Source: Lagopus muta | Lineage: Eukaryota > Chordata > Aves > Galliformes > Phasianidae | Direction of reading: 5' to 3' | DNA length: 64,000 nt | NCBI RefSeq assembly: GCF_023343835.1 | Contig: NC_064443.1 | Coordinates: 4,278,001-4,342,000, forward strand | Shown: positions 53,868-64,000 of the stretch, in pieces | Layout: each line of letters begins with the position of its first letter | Numbering within the stretch: the first letter of the stretch is position 1 | Position numbers and translations under genes: made by a program | The notes under the pieces: generated by a model | Database searches by the model: none | What the model saw: only the letters and a program-made list of their open reading frames with translations | What the model was told of the DNA's origin: nothing

Positions 53868-53918
53868 AATGTTCCTATGTCAACAGCACGGAAGCCACTG
53901 TATTCATTGGTTCTGCTG
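53868..53918 (+). other. Predicted HRH1 5' UTR exon 2 (51 bases)
   Basis: Preceded by a long pyrimidine tract and TTTTCAG (acceptor ending at 53867) and followed by CTG|GTAAGTAAG (donor at 53919), so both sites are strong. It contains two ATGs. The first, at 53869, opens a 16-codon frame that would end in a TGA formed exactly across the junction with the next exon. The second, at 53877, opens a frame of about 68 codons overlapping the HRH1 start. It could be skipped in some transcripts. Confidence 0.5.
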
Positions 53919-55358
53919 GTAAGTAAGGAGCCTGCAACTGTGTTCCTGCAAATTAAGGGTCTCCAGACTATGAACCACATCCAGGCATTTTTTCTTTTTG
54001 AATAAGTAATGTTTCCCTAGCCAAGTTTCTGTCAGTAGTTGAATGCCAGGAGATGTTTAGTAATTAGTTCCTGATACTATTCCTGTAGCTCCCATTAACT
54101 GTACAGGCCAGTATTACTTATTATTTTCCCCTCTCCTAAAAAAGCAGGTAAGGAGCAGGTAAGCAGCAATCAGAAAAGACTGCTGAACCTCAGGGAAGCT
54201 GGGGTGAAAAAGGAGAATATAGTGGCTGTGGCACTAAGATGTATAGAAATGCACAGGAAAATACAATCCTGTACTCTTCCCCCGTTTTCAACCAACCATT
54301 AAAATATATCTCTAAGCATTACAATATATGGTTTTATTTGCCTCAGTACTGAACAAAATGAGAATTCAGATAAGCAGAATGTGTTCTGAAATATACCAAC
54401 TCCAGAGATAGCAAAGACATATCTGCTCTGTCCTTAATTATGCATGGAGAAATAATGCTTTCAAAAAGTCAATCCTAAGTTAAATCAAAAATCCAAAATG
54501 CAGTTAAGAGCCCAGAAGAAGGTAATGAATTAACAGATACTGGGTAAGCCTCAGTAAAAACTCTAATTCTTGTAGGCTTTCAACACTGGATTTTAAGAGA
54601 AAGAAAAGATATGACTTTCAGTTAAGGAGTGTACCATAGTGTACCATAAGTACACTAGGGAAAAAATTTAAGGGACTTACACATGAACACTGTGTGAAAG
54701 CACTGATAAAGTGTTTATAGGCACGAGCATTTACAGAATAAGGCTTGCATGCCAGAAATTGTAACCATTCTTTACAGAACGAAATACTTTTCTCCTTCAC
54801 TATTACTCATTAACTTTTGAGCAGTCATAGAATTTTAGAAGAGCATTTCAACCCATTCTATATAAGCCAAACCAAACTTCACAGGTCTGAATTTGGTTTT
54901 GTTTTCTAGCTTCTATTCTGGTATGGTCTCTTCATATTAGAAGTATTGATTAGTAGAAAATTACATGCTCATCTATGGAAATTAGTTAGGAAATACATTG
55001 GTTTTATGTTTGTACAATTGAATCCAACTACTGCCAGTATTTTCTGTTCACATAAGGATTTCTCCACTCAAGAAAGCATTTTAGATGTGCATTAAACTTC
55101 AGTAATTTTCATAGGACATTTTACATTTTAAATTACTCATTATATAAAATATTGTAGAAATATGTTGTGTAGGGAAGACCTAAAAGGGAAAATGATAAGG
55201 ACTGCAGAGATTGAGCGTATTTCTTTTCTTTTCCAGAGTTCCAGCATTAAAAATTACAAAGCAACCCAACACATTGTCACCCAGGAGTGTAAACCAAGAT
55301 TGAGTTTCCAAGTCTGGGGCATCTTCTCTGATTTTCATTCTCTGCTGTTGTACAAAAG

Positions 55359-56783
55359 ATGTCAAAAAACACAACAGAGAACTCAAATTACACTCACATA
55401 GTTCTTCTAGGTTTTTTCCTGGCTAGCATTTCACTGGTCACTGTTGTCATGAATGTATTAGTATTATGTGCTGTGAAAACTGAGAAGAAGCTGCAAACAG
55501 TTGGCAACTTATACATTGTTAGCCTCTCTATTGCAGATCTTATCGTTGGTGCAGCTGTTATGCCCCTTAATATTGTTTATCTCCTAAACCATGTGTGGAC
55601 TCTGGGCTTAACAGCATGTTTGTTCTGGCTGTCAATGGATTATGTGGCCAGTACTGCATCTATTTTCAGTCTCTTCATACTATGCTTAGACCGTTACCAT
55701 TCCATTCAACACCCCCTGAAATATCTCCAGTATAGAACAAAAATGAGAGCATCACTGGTGATTTTGGGAGCTTGGTTGCTCTCTTCCTTATGGATCATCC
55801 CAATCCTATGGTGGCGTGATCCTGCCAATGATGAGAAAAGGAAAGGAAAAACAAACTGCGAAACTGAGTTCTCTCATGTCACTTGGTTCAAAGTGTTGAC
55901 AGCCATTGTCAATTTCTATCTGCCCTCTATCATAATGTTGTGGCTCTACTGTAAAATATTCAGAGCTGTTCGAAAACACTGCCAACAGAGAGAAGTCGTC
56001 AATGGATCATACTGCTCTTTCTCTGAAAACAAAAATGTAATTCATAATAAGGCAAAGGCCAAGCAAAGTATTTGCCTCCAAAAGCAAAGCTTACATGAAA
56101 ACACAACTCATAAAGACAAACAGATGTCGTCTGAGTGCAGAACTATGGCAGCAAAACCGCTTTTCAGTAAGGCTGACAAGTCTTCAAAGGCTTTTGTTAG
56201 CAGCAGTAACAGCAAAGCCTTTAAATCCAGTTGTTTGCCTCTCACCACTGCCCAGTCTGAGCCAGATCTGGATAAAGCAGGAAAGAAGAGTATGTGTGTA
56301 GAAAAGGACAATAAAAATGAAGAGGACCCTCACTCACAGGACAGCGACGTAAGTGCTGCATCAGACAGCGATACTTTCACAGACAACGTGCCTTCTGGAG
56401 AGCAGCCCAATCCTAATCCTGATAGAGCCTGCATTCCTCAGGAAAATACAGAGAACAGGGATTTCAGAGGACTGACTTACCTGAGGAAAACCTGGCAAAC
56501 CCTACATACTCATTCCAGAATACATCTTCAAAGACAGCACGTGAACAGGGAGTGGAAAGCAGCTAAGCAGTTAGGGGTCATAATGGCAGCCTTTATGCTG
56601 TGCTGGATTCCCTATTTTGTGTTATACATGGTAACTGTTTTCCAACACCGTGAACAGTTTTACAAATTACATATGTTCACTATATGGCTCGGCTATGTGA
56701 ATTCCACCTTAAATCCATTCCTGTATCCTCTTTGTAATGAGAATTTCAAGAAGACATTCAAAAAGATCCTTCACATTCAGTAA
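55359..56783 (+). CDS. HRH1: Histamine H1 receptor
   Basis: A class A amine GPCR at the plasma membrane that couples histamine binding to Gq, phospholipase C and calcium release. The 474-residue ORF is uninterrupted in one exon, as in other vertebrates (human 487). Two N-glycosylation sites lie near the start (N4, N10). Seven membrane segments lie at about 15-38, 49-74, 84-113, 130-150, 174-205, 402-427 and 437-457. Key residues are D60 (2.50), C87-C167 (disulfide), D94 (3.32, binds the amine), DRY 111-113, W145 (4.56), K178 (5.39), N185 (5.46, imidazole contact), CWIP 415-418, Y419/F420, Y446 and NPxxY 452-456. The third cytoplasmic loop is long (about 206-400) and Ser-rich. The C-tail FKKTFKKILHIQ matches the short H1 tail. 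The start is chosen because it gives a normal N terminus and has A at -3 (AAAAGATGT). Position 6.55 is Tyr (Y423), where human has Phe. Confidence 0.98.
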   Translation: MSKNTTENSNYTHIVLLGFFLASISLVTVVMNVLVLCAVKTEKKLQTVGNLYIVSLSIADLIVGAAVMPLNIVYLLNHVWTLGLTACLFWLSMDYVASTASIFSLFILCLDRYHSIQHPLKYLQYRTKMRASLVILGAWLLSSLWIIPILWWRDPANDEKRKGKTNCETEFSHVTWFKVLTAIVNFYLPSIIMLWLYCKIFRAVRKHCQQREVVNGSYCSFSENKNVIHNKAKAKQSICLQKQSLHENTTHKDKQMSSECRTMAAKPLFSKADKSSKAFVSSSNSKAFKSSCLPLTTAQSEPDLDKAGKKSMCVEKDNKNEEDPHSQDSDVSAASDSDTFTDNVPSGEQPNPNPDRACIPQENTENRDFRGLTYLRKTWQTLHTHSRIHLQRQHVNREWKAAKQLGVIMAAFMLCWIPYFVLYMVTVFQHREQFYKLHMFTIWLGYVNSTLNPFLYPLCNENFKKTFKKILHIQ

Positions 56784-57669
56784 TATCACACTGGCTTTTT
56801 TTCTGAGCTAAAAAGCATCCCATAAAATCAATCAAATGAAATGTTCCAGTTTCAAAGGCAAATACTGTGATAAATTAGAAGGCTTTGGAAAACTAATTTA
56901 TAAACAAGTGTTGGTAAAAGTGGGATATGTTCATATAACAGCTTCAGCACGTTTGAAGAATGAATTCTTATCAGGAATCCGAAAAGCTCATTAGCCAGTC
57001 TCAGATCTGTTACACTATTGTAAATATTTTATGATTTGAGATTCTCTCTTTCGTCATATAGAACTAACCTGAGTGTACAAAAAGAGATCATCAGGGATTA
57101 TAAGTTATTCAGCTATGGAAAAGGCAGAAAGAGAATACTGTTTCTGTGACCGGTCAAAGGTTTTTTTTCTTTTTTAACTTACTGCTTTGAACAGGGAACA
57201 CACTGCTTGTGAAGAGAGGTCTTCTGCAGAAAGAGGTACTTTGCACAGTTAAAAAAGAAGCTTCTACTGTTTGAAGAAATCTACACTGTTTATTTATAGC
57301 TTTCTCCAAGTCATACACTTGTTTGGAAGTCATAGTTTAACCTACAGTATCTACTTAATATCATGCTTGCTTCATTTATACCAGTACACTTCAACTTCAC
57401 TGAAAAAAGAAGTATTGTTTGTCCTACACATTTTGCTAAGACGTTCCAAACTCAAGATAATATCAAGAAGGGTAGGCTGTTGTCTCTGACAACATATTTT
57501 CTTTGAGAATATACCTGATTGTGGCCTATATGTATTTTATTCCTCCTATGACTTGGCAAATAGCCTAAGCATGCAGCAGCAATGCTAATGCATGTCTTTA
57601 GGACAGGCAAACTCTTCTCGCTACAGTGAGACAAGGTCCTAAGCAGCAACTCAAGCTTGCAAAACAGGA

Positions 57670-57675
57670 AATAAA
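57670..57675 (+). terminator. Candidate HRH1 polyadenylation signal
   Basis: AATAAA is the first canonical signal after the HRH1 stop, followed by a T-rich stretch (TATTTTTACCTTTCC). Usage is inferred. Confidence 0.45.
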
Positions 57676-57756
57676 ATACATGAAGTATTTTTACCTTTCC
57701 TGTCCTTTACTTACATAAGTTGTGCTGTAAACACTGTTAAATATTTTAGAAGAAGC

Positions 57757-57880
57757 AGAATGATAGAATACTTATGGTTGCAAAGGGTCTCAAGAAGCCA
57801 CTTAAATACAGCCTACAACTCAAAGCTGTGCTTTTGCAGTATCCTCAGGGCCTCATCCATTCAACAAGACATGAAAAGGG
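57757..57880 (-). mobile_element. Old CR1 fragment, minus strand
   Basis: GATAGAATACTTATGGTTGC, then ACAACTCAAAGCTGTG and CTCAGGGCCTCATCCATTCA, match the antisense CR1 3' UTR pattern with many substitutions. Confidence 0.55.
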
Positions 57881-58339
57881 CTTCCTTTGAAAAAGCTGGA
57901 AGGCAGCTTTGACACAGAGGTTTGCAGGTTTCACCCTAGCAGCTCAAGTCATTCCCTCGTTAAGCCATCCATTTCACTGTTTCTAAGTATGAACAGCGCA
58001 GTGAGGTAAACCCTACTTTCCAGTCAAAGGAAGAAAACACAGTTCCTTAGCAAAAGAATGCAGTCACCTACATTACATGAGCTGATGATTTAACAGAACA
58101 GTTACATCAACATAAACCAAAGTCTGCAGATTGGGAAGAAAGATGCAGAATTGAGGCCAAGGAGATCTCTGGTCCTGTATGATCCAAACATGTCAAGACT
58201 GTACATTTGTGGTACACAAGTGAAGCATTCATTTCTGTACTGTAATGGAACTAAGCGAAAGAAACATTTTGAGCAAACACTAAATCTGACCTCTGGGGCA
58301 GAATTGCTATGGGACTCCAGTCAGTTTTTAAGAAGACCA

Positions 58340-58418
58340 GAATCATGGGGGCTGGACTCGATGATCTCTAAAAGTCCCTTCCAGCCCCTACAATTCTGTG
58401 ATTCTGAGATTCTGTGAT
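58340..58418 (+). mobile_element. Short CR1 3' end
   Basis: GGGGGCTGGACTCGATGATC, then TCCCTTCCAGCCCCTA and ATTCTGTGATTCTGAGATTC, are the terminal CR1 sequence with its 3' repeats. Confidence 0.88.
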
Positions 58419-58549
58419 ATCTTCAGCAGCAGATGTCATATTCGTATATAGTAATGAATTGCATTTAATGGTGAATGTTCCATACATGTTAGGAAAGGTG
58501 ACTGGTGAGGCATCCTGAAAGTTCAGTGTAAAAAGAATATATTCTCGTT

Positions 58550-58930
58550 TGTGGGGGAAGATGTAACTGTGAGCGAATCACCAAAGAACTTATCAGACTC
58601 TTTGATAGACCTTATCACTGTGAAACCTCGGGAGACCGGAGTGTGACAGAGAGCAAACAGCGTCTTTTTGCCTATAAGGGTGAACAGGAGGTTCTTTTCT
58701 ATGCCTTGTTAATCTTGTCACACTTAAGAAACCTTTCATCCTTTATCACTGTTGTTTGGGAGAAGTTAGGGTCAATTAACTGATTAGAGGAACTGTTGGA
58801 GGAACAGGAATTTCTTGTTTGTAAATGAGTGGTATATAAGATGTATGTTGAACACAATAAAGTACAACTATTCTGATGCTAAAAGAAACTGTGAGAACTC
58901 TCTAACTTGACTGAGCACCGACACTCATTG
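58550..58930 (+). mobile_element. Solo-LTR-like element with TATA and AATAAA
   Basis: A segment of about 381 bases flanked on both sides by TCGTT (58545-58549 and 58931-58935), a likely 5-base target duplication. It starts TGTGGGGGAA. It has TATATAA at 58833-58839 and AATAAA at 58856-58861, so promoter and polyadenylation signal sit about 20 bases apart, as in compact avian retroviral LTRs. The right terminus is not a clean CA, so the exact 3' edge may lie a few bases to the left (CACTCA at 58927). No internal viral genes are present. Confidence 0.65.
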
Positions 58931-59560
58931 TCGTTTTGATGTGTTGATGTATTTACCACTCTTAGAATGTTTACTTGCTTCTGAGAACAGCAAAGGTCTG
59001 ACAGAACTGGAGCTGTTTTAGCAGAGTGCTGTCACGTGTTTGGTGGGAAAAGTGAAATGGATGTGCTGTGTAATATCTTTTTACATCAGAAGAGAAAAAT
59101 GGTAACAGTTGCAGGAGCAATTCTCAATTCTATGTTCTTACTGATCTTGAGCTACTTAGAGTCTTTCTGTGCCACACATGCCTATTTTGTAAGTGAACGT
59201 GACAAAACTTAGAAGAACAATTAAACACTTAAGACATTTACATCATGCTTATAATTTTTGGATGCAGTACTCTAAATAAATGCAAAGTATTATTATCCTT
59301 TCCATTTTATATCTGTTAATTAAATACCTGAGCGTCAATAGATTTTTTTAATAGTACTTAACATTAAATGAAGGCCTAGTATCCACAGTTTTCTAAGTGG
59401 TTAGCTCGATTTTGGAAAAATGCACTAAATTAATTAACGTAGTCAGTGTATCAGACAGGGTTCAGAGATTGATTAAATTCGGTCTTAAGTAGTATTCAGG
59501 AACGACTGCAATCAGAAAACTCTCATGTAGAAAAAAATATGCCAAAATATACAGATAGTG

Positions 59561-59585
59561 TGTGTGTATATATATATATATATAA
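59561..59585. repeat. TG/TA microsatellite
   Basis: GTGTGTGTA followed by an alternating TA run. Confidence 0.9.
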
Positions 59586-60096
59586 AAAAATTAGTAACAT
59601 TCATTCAGTAATTCTAGCAACTTTTGCACTGCAGGAGCAGTGTCTGCGCAAGTAATAAAACAAACCTTTTAGACCACAGAGCAGCCAATTTTGGAACATA
59701 CGCTCTTATTCAAAGCCGTTCACAAACTATTCTTAAGATCAATAGCCATTCTGCTCTTTTTTTTTTTTTTTTCTATTATAATGTGCAACAGCAATTCTAT
59801 ATGAAATAGATGGTAATTCAGGTGTGCACTAGGGAAATAAAACAGGATAATGATTCAGCTGCAGTTACTAATGCATAGCAGTAGAACATGATAACCCAGG
59901 GGCTACCTAGATTATCAAAAAGCATTGATTGTGACAATTGCCTTTTCTGACTTTACAGCATGTTAATAAATGAAACAGCAACTATAACAAAACCAGCGAA
60001 ATAAGATCACCATTAAAAATCAAAGCGTATTTCTGGTATGATTAAAAACTATTCAAGTACAAAAGAAAAAAAATTAAACAAATAAGCTGTCTGGAT

Positions 60097-60131
60097 GATG
60101 ATGATGATGATGATTATTATTATTATTATTT
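60097..60131. repeat. Trinucleotide microsatellite
   Basis: Six GAT units pass into TAT units (GATGATGATGATTATTATTA), forming a compound repeat. Confidence 0.9.
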
Positions 60132-61499
60132 AATGTCCTTTCAGTTTTATCCATAATCTAAATGTGCCAATTACAAATATGGGGAAAGTTGCCATAGTAG
60201 ACTTCTCTGATGTGATAAATAACAAAATAACAAAGCAGGAAAATTGGAGACTTCCTGTCTTAAGCTTCCAATTAGCAAAGTATGTAACAGGATTTATCAG
60301 TTTCTTCTACTGAGAAGCAGAGAAAAGCAAATCAGGGTAAGGAATGAAGAAACCTACTGCCACGTGGGGCCAAGCCTCCAGGCGTGGTTTCCTGCAAATA
60401 TTTTCAACATTTTCCAGTTAATAATCAAGGTCAGAGGACTCACAGTTTTAAGTGGACATAATGAATTTGTTGGACTGAAGTTCTACTTTGTTGAGGGTGT
60501 GGTTAGAGCAACCAATTTTAAGAAGCAGAAAAATACACTCACCCTTCCACGTTTCTTTGTGTCAGTGAGGACATCTAGAGGGAAATGAGAAGAACTGTGG
60601 GATTCTGTGTCAAGTACGAAGTGGCATGCCAGTTTATTAAAGGAGGGGTGCAATTTGTAAGTGGATCCTGCCATCTAGTATATGTTTCATTCTCTGTATT
60701 ATTTAACTCCTGCAAAGCTGCCATCCAGGGAGTCCCCAGCTCACAGTGATGTAGCTGGTGGCATGCACAGTTAGTCTCTTCCAGGTGCAGATTTCCCATT
60801 TGACGTGTCCTTGCTGGCCTTGGTGAGCTCCTCTCAGCCACAGCAGGGTGTTGAGGCTCCTCGCAGAGCCCAGTCCTGCAGCACTTCAGCTGCTGCCCTC
60901 ACTGTGGTGTCATCCAGCCTGGTAATAGGGGTGTTAAACATTACCAGCACAGGTCTCAACCTGCCTGAAAAACCAATAACCTGCTGGTGGCTGTTTTTTC
61001 TACCTGTTGAGCATGGCTTTCCGTGCCCAAAATCTGGGTTTTAAGAAGCTTATTGACCACCCATTGAATCCATTCCTTGCTTAGATTACTTCTCTTGCCA
61101 GTCTCATTGAAGGTAAAGGCTTCAGAAACAATGCCTATATCATGTTAGGGACTACATATAATGGCAACAGCTGCAGCACCAAGTGTCACAGATGGCATAC
61201 CTGGGCTGAGGACATTTGCTGACATAAAACTGGGAACGTCTCCAGTATTCAGCCAGCATGCTTTTATATCATTTATCATTCGTATGATTTAGCTGACTAA
61301 ATATGCTTGATAAATCTGGAATCCTTCAACGCTTCACCAGCACATCAGCACCTACTCAAAGCATAGCTTCCTTGTGCAGGATGGTCTAACAGTCATAACC
61401 GCAGAGGAGGAGAAGGTGGGTTGTAAGTCCGTATTACTTCACGAGCCGTAAAGCGAGCACACTTTGTATCTTCTCGCCTATTCATGCAGTTGTTACAGC

Positions 61500-62200
61500 G
61501 AGTGCACTCTGGACAGCACAGAAAAGAACCTTCAGAATGGGTTTGGGCTGGGCTGCCGCGGGCACTACCCCGCACCACGCCGCGCCGCCACAAGGGAGCA
61601 GCGCTGCGCTGACTGACATTCCCGCCTCAGGCGGAGCCAACGGTCGGGCGCGTGCGCAATGGACGCTGCTCCGCCGCACGCCCGCTCCCTTCCCGCCCTC
61701 CTCGTCACGTGATAGAGGTACGGCACCGTCACGCTTCGCGTCAGCTGGTAATGCCGGAAGTACTGCGCGCTGGAGCCGGTGAGCGGCCGTGCGCGGTTGG
61801 GGACCGTCTGGTGTGAGGAGGCGGCGGTGGCTGAGGGGCACTGAGGGCGTCTGCTGCCTTCAGGCTCCCGGCTGCGTACCCCGAGCTCGCCGTGCTCCGG
61901 GCTGGTCTCGCTTCCAGAGCCGGGAGTTAGGGTTCTGTCACGGAGGGCGGGAGGGAGTTCGTCCCTTGCGGTGCCGCAGTGAGGAGGCGGCGTTCCTTTG
62001 CGGGGCTGTGCGGGCGGCGCCTGCCGCGCTTAAGGCTGGCAGCTGGCGGGGCAGCTCGTCTCCAAGACGAGACGGTAGTAATATTTCCTGGAGGTGCCCC
62101 AGGCCGTGGAGGAGCCCTGGGCAGCCGAGCTGGGGGGCAGCCAGCCCACAGCAGGGCTGAGGACTGCGAGGTGCCTTCCAACCCAACCCTGCTGTGATCC
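61500..62200 (+). promoter_or_regulatory. CpG island, probable ATG7 promoter
   Basis: A dense GC/CpG region following HRH1 on the same strand. In vertebrates ATG7 (the E1-like enzyme for ATG8/ATG12 conjugation in autophagy) lies directly downstream of HRH1 in the same orientation. The island contains GTCACGTGAT (61704-61713), an E-box of the USF/TFEB (CLEAR-like) type, and CCGGAAGT (61754-61761), an ETS/NRF-2 site common in TATA-less housekeeping promoters. CGTCA half-sites lie between them. The gene name rests on remembered synteny only, because no ATG7 coding exon is in the window. Confidence 0.5.
61740..61778 (+). other. Predicted non-coding first exon (probably ATG7), start not determined
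   Basis: The end is set by GGAGCCG|GTGAGCGG, a good donor at 61779, downstream of the ETS site. The left edge is a placeholder. If right, everything from 61779 to 64000 is intron 1. Confidence 0.35.
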
Positions 62201-64000
62201 TAGAAATAGGGAAAGCTTTCCGTGCTCCAAAAATAGGCTTGATAACAAGCATCAGATAAGTTCAATGTCTGGCTCAGCTATTCTGAAAAAGCACCTTAGG
62301 TAGTGCTTTGCCTTTGCTCATAGAAAGGAGGTCTTCAGAATATTCTCTATTCTGTAACACAGAGTGGGGTTTTATAGAAAATGTGGGTTTTAAGGAGTTT
62401 TTGTGAATCTGGTTTAAAACCTGTAACATCATGATGGTTCCAGAGGATATGTAACTGCTAATCGTGTTCTTATGGCAGATTACGTCCTCCCTCAAGGACA
62501 GGACAGGTGTTACTGAAACAGCTGCTCTGTGGTTTTCTGGACATATTTTGCAATTAGACTCATCTGAATACCTGTATGTTTAACAGCAGATGCAAGAACT
62601 TGTACTTTTTTTCTGGCTGTTGTTGCTCATTGCACTTGGTAGATTTCCTGTCAGTTACAGAACTCAGGAGTTATCTCTAAAGGGTATTGGTAAACTTTCT
62701 TGCTTCAAGCTCACTTTGCAGCTGAACTCTTGTGAAATTCCATATTTCTGATGTCTCTTTATTCCTTACATTCTCCTTGTGACTGTTAGAAGCCATGGGT
62801 TTCTATCTGCAAGTTCTACAAAATGTACCTACAACACATTTAAATGTAACTTGTTGCACAAAATTTAACGTACTGATCTTGTATAAGAAAGCACTTGAGT
62901 ATTTGCATGCAAATGCATAAAATTATATTTTCAAAAGTGTCAGTAGATCAGAAATGATTGTCTATTCTGTTTACACATATATAGCATAGTGTTTCTTAAC
63001 AACAGCTCTTTAGGTACAGGAATAGTGGAATTAAGTAGGGTCTTGAAGTTCATTTGCACTGGATGCTTTTAGGCTAGTATTTTCAGCTCATGGTACGTGG
63101 CTGCTTGGCGTTGGCGTCTGGGTTCTCGGTCATTTAAAATATTTGCCAGTACAGTTTCTTGGGTGTGTCACGTACCTGTAGTTAAATAAAATGGAGAAGG
63201 AGGATAAAATGAAAGCTTATTCCAAAGGCTGAAAAAGAACAAATAATTAAAAATGAGTAGATCTCTTGTTATAATAAAGCTTATCTGGTGGAGTAGGCAT
63301 TGACTTCATGTTGCTTTTTGTTATAAATTGGAAAAAGTGCTAATTAATACTTTCTTGAACTTGCTTCTGACAACAAACCAGTAGGAGGAGAAGAGAGTGT
63401 TTATGGATTGGTTTCACTAGCTGCCTAATCAAAACTCTCATTAAAAGTTTTATTATAGGCATTTTGGCATGACATGCATTGCAACCTGACTCAGTTGTTG
63501 CTAGTGCCTTTGTGACGCATGACTGTTTGCTTGTCTTATGATGAGCAATCTGTATTTTTTTTCTAGTATTTTTTCTTGAAAAATAAATGCTGTAGGGTTT
63601 AATATTTATTTATTTAGTAGTGAAATTTAAACTAGCTGGTTATTAATACGTAAGTATATGTGACTTCTACATCTTAAGTGCAAGAAAAGCAAGTCTTATT
63701 AAAATGATCAGGAAATGCCATGCTGCTAGCTCTACTCTGTACAGCCACTGTATAGTCAAGTTTTCAAGAAAACTTTCCTTATGCTAATAGAAGTGATATG
63801 AGAAGGTATTTTTAAACAAGCTGTGAAAAATTTATGATATCACAAATTCTAGTTATTAAAAATAAAAACTGGGGAAAAAAAAAAAAGGAAAATAAAGTGA
63901 AATTAAGCAAGAAGAAATGTCGCCTACTCTGTTTAAAAGAAGACGTTGTGACAGAACCATGTATCTACCATGATGGAACACATCAAATGTGTAACAGAAA
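62201..64000. other. Unannotated AT-rich sequence, probably intron 1 of the gene starting at 61.7 kb
   Basis: No coding exon, CR1 or LTR is recognised. Confidence 0.4.

Larger units (their letters stand above)
55237..57690 (+). other. HRH1 terminal exon (5' leader, CDS, 3' UTR)
   Basis: The acceptor is TTCTTTTCTTTTCCAG ending at 55236. The leader part (55237-55358) has no ATG of its own. The CDS is 55359-56783. The first canonical AATAAA after the stop is at 57670-57675, giving a 3' UTR of about 0.9 kb if used; the exact end is inferred. Confidence 0.6.
58931..61499. other. Intergenic interval between HRH1 and the next CpG island
   Basis: AT-rich. It includes a TG/TA microsatellite (59561-59585) and a (GAT)n(TAT)n tract (60097-60131). 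The stretch at 60690-61110 faintly resembles antisense CR1 RT but is too diverged to call. No gene was seen. Confidence 0.5.

Noticed and set aside
60690..61110. Possible antisense CR1 RT fragment (GTGTTAAACATTACCAGCAC)
   Set aside because: Only short stretches resemble CR1; too diverged to distinguish from chance.
61482..62252. Overlapping frames in the second CpG island
   Set aside because: Same reason: high GC, several frames open at once, no familiar protein features.
63919..63960. ATG near the right edge as a possible ATG7 coding start
   Set aside because: The encoded residues do not resemble the ATG7 N terminus, and the surroundings look intronic.

Overview
The window looks like nuclear DNA of a galliform bird, most likely chicken. 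It carries many CR1 LINE fragments with the ATTCTATG-type 3' tail, a Galluhop-type mariner, avian-looking solo LTRs, and an intact histamine H1 receptor gene (HRH1). No prokaryotic genes, rRNA, tRNA or CRISPR were seen. Only one intact protein-coding gene is supported. A second gene probably starts near the right edge.

Region 1 (1-30.1 kb) is a duplication hub. A block of about 10.3 kb occurs twice in direct orientation (1-10283 and 11632-21925, period about 11.64 kb, roughly 98-99% alike by eye). The two copies are separated by 1348 bases. Both carry the same Galluhop mariner, the same CR1 fragments, and the same three exons (one truncated) of a kinesin-6 gene, recognisable as KIF23, on the minus strand. 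The KIF23 piece keeps its introns, so it is a DNA-level copy rather than a retrocopy. It is broken by a TAG in the Switch II exon, a lost splice acceptor, and a CR1 joined inside its first exon. A third, inverted copy of about 0.7 kb of the block lies at 23.85-24.57 kb. A diverged 165-base relative lies at 25.03 kb. A separate pair of inverted arms (22.6-23.3 and 29.5-30.1 kb) encloses this zone.

Region 2 (30-51 kb) has no recognisable gene. It holds an old CR1 on the minus strand (34.05-36.1 kb), a solo LTR (45.6-46.1 kb), a CR1 nested in a CR1 (47.8-48.9 kb), and unannotatable AT-rich DNA.

Region 3 (51-58 kb) is the HRH1 locus. A CpG island ends a candidate non-coding exon in a consensus donor (51.6 kb). 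A 51-base internal exon is predicted at 53.9 kb. The single coding exon encodes a 474-residue receptor with all the expected amine-GPCR motifs. The predicted leader contains two upstream ORFs, one of which overlaps the HRH1 start.

Region 4 (58-64 kb) has a solo-LTR-like element with TATA and AATAAA, then a second CpG island (61.5-62.2 kb) with a TCACGTGA E-box, an ETS site and a GTGAGC donor. In vertebrates ATG7 follows HRH1 on the same strand, so this is probably the ATG7 promoter and first exon. No ATG7 coding exon is visible before the window ends.
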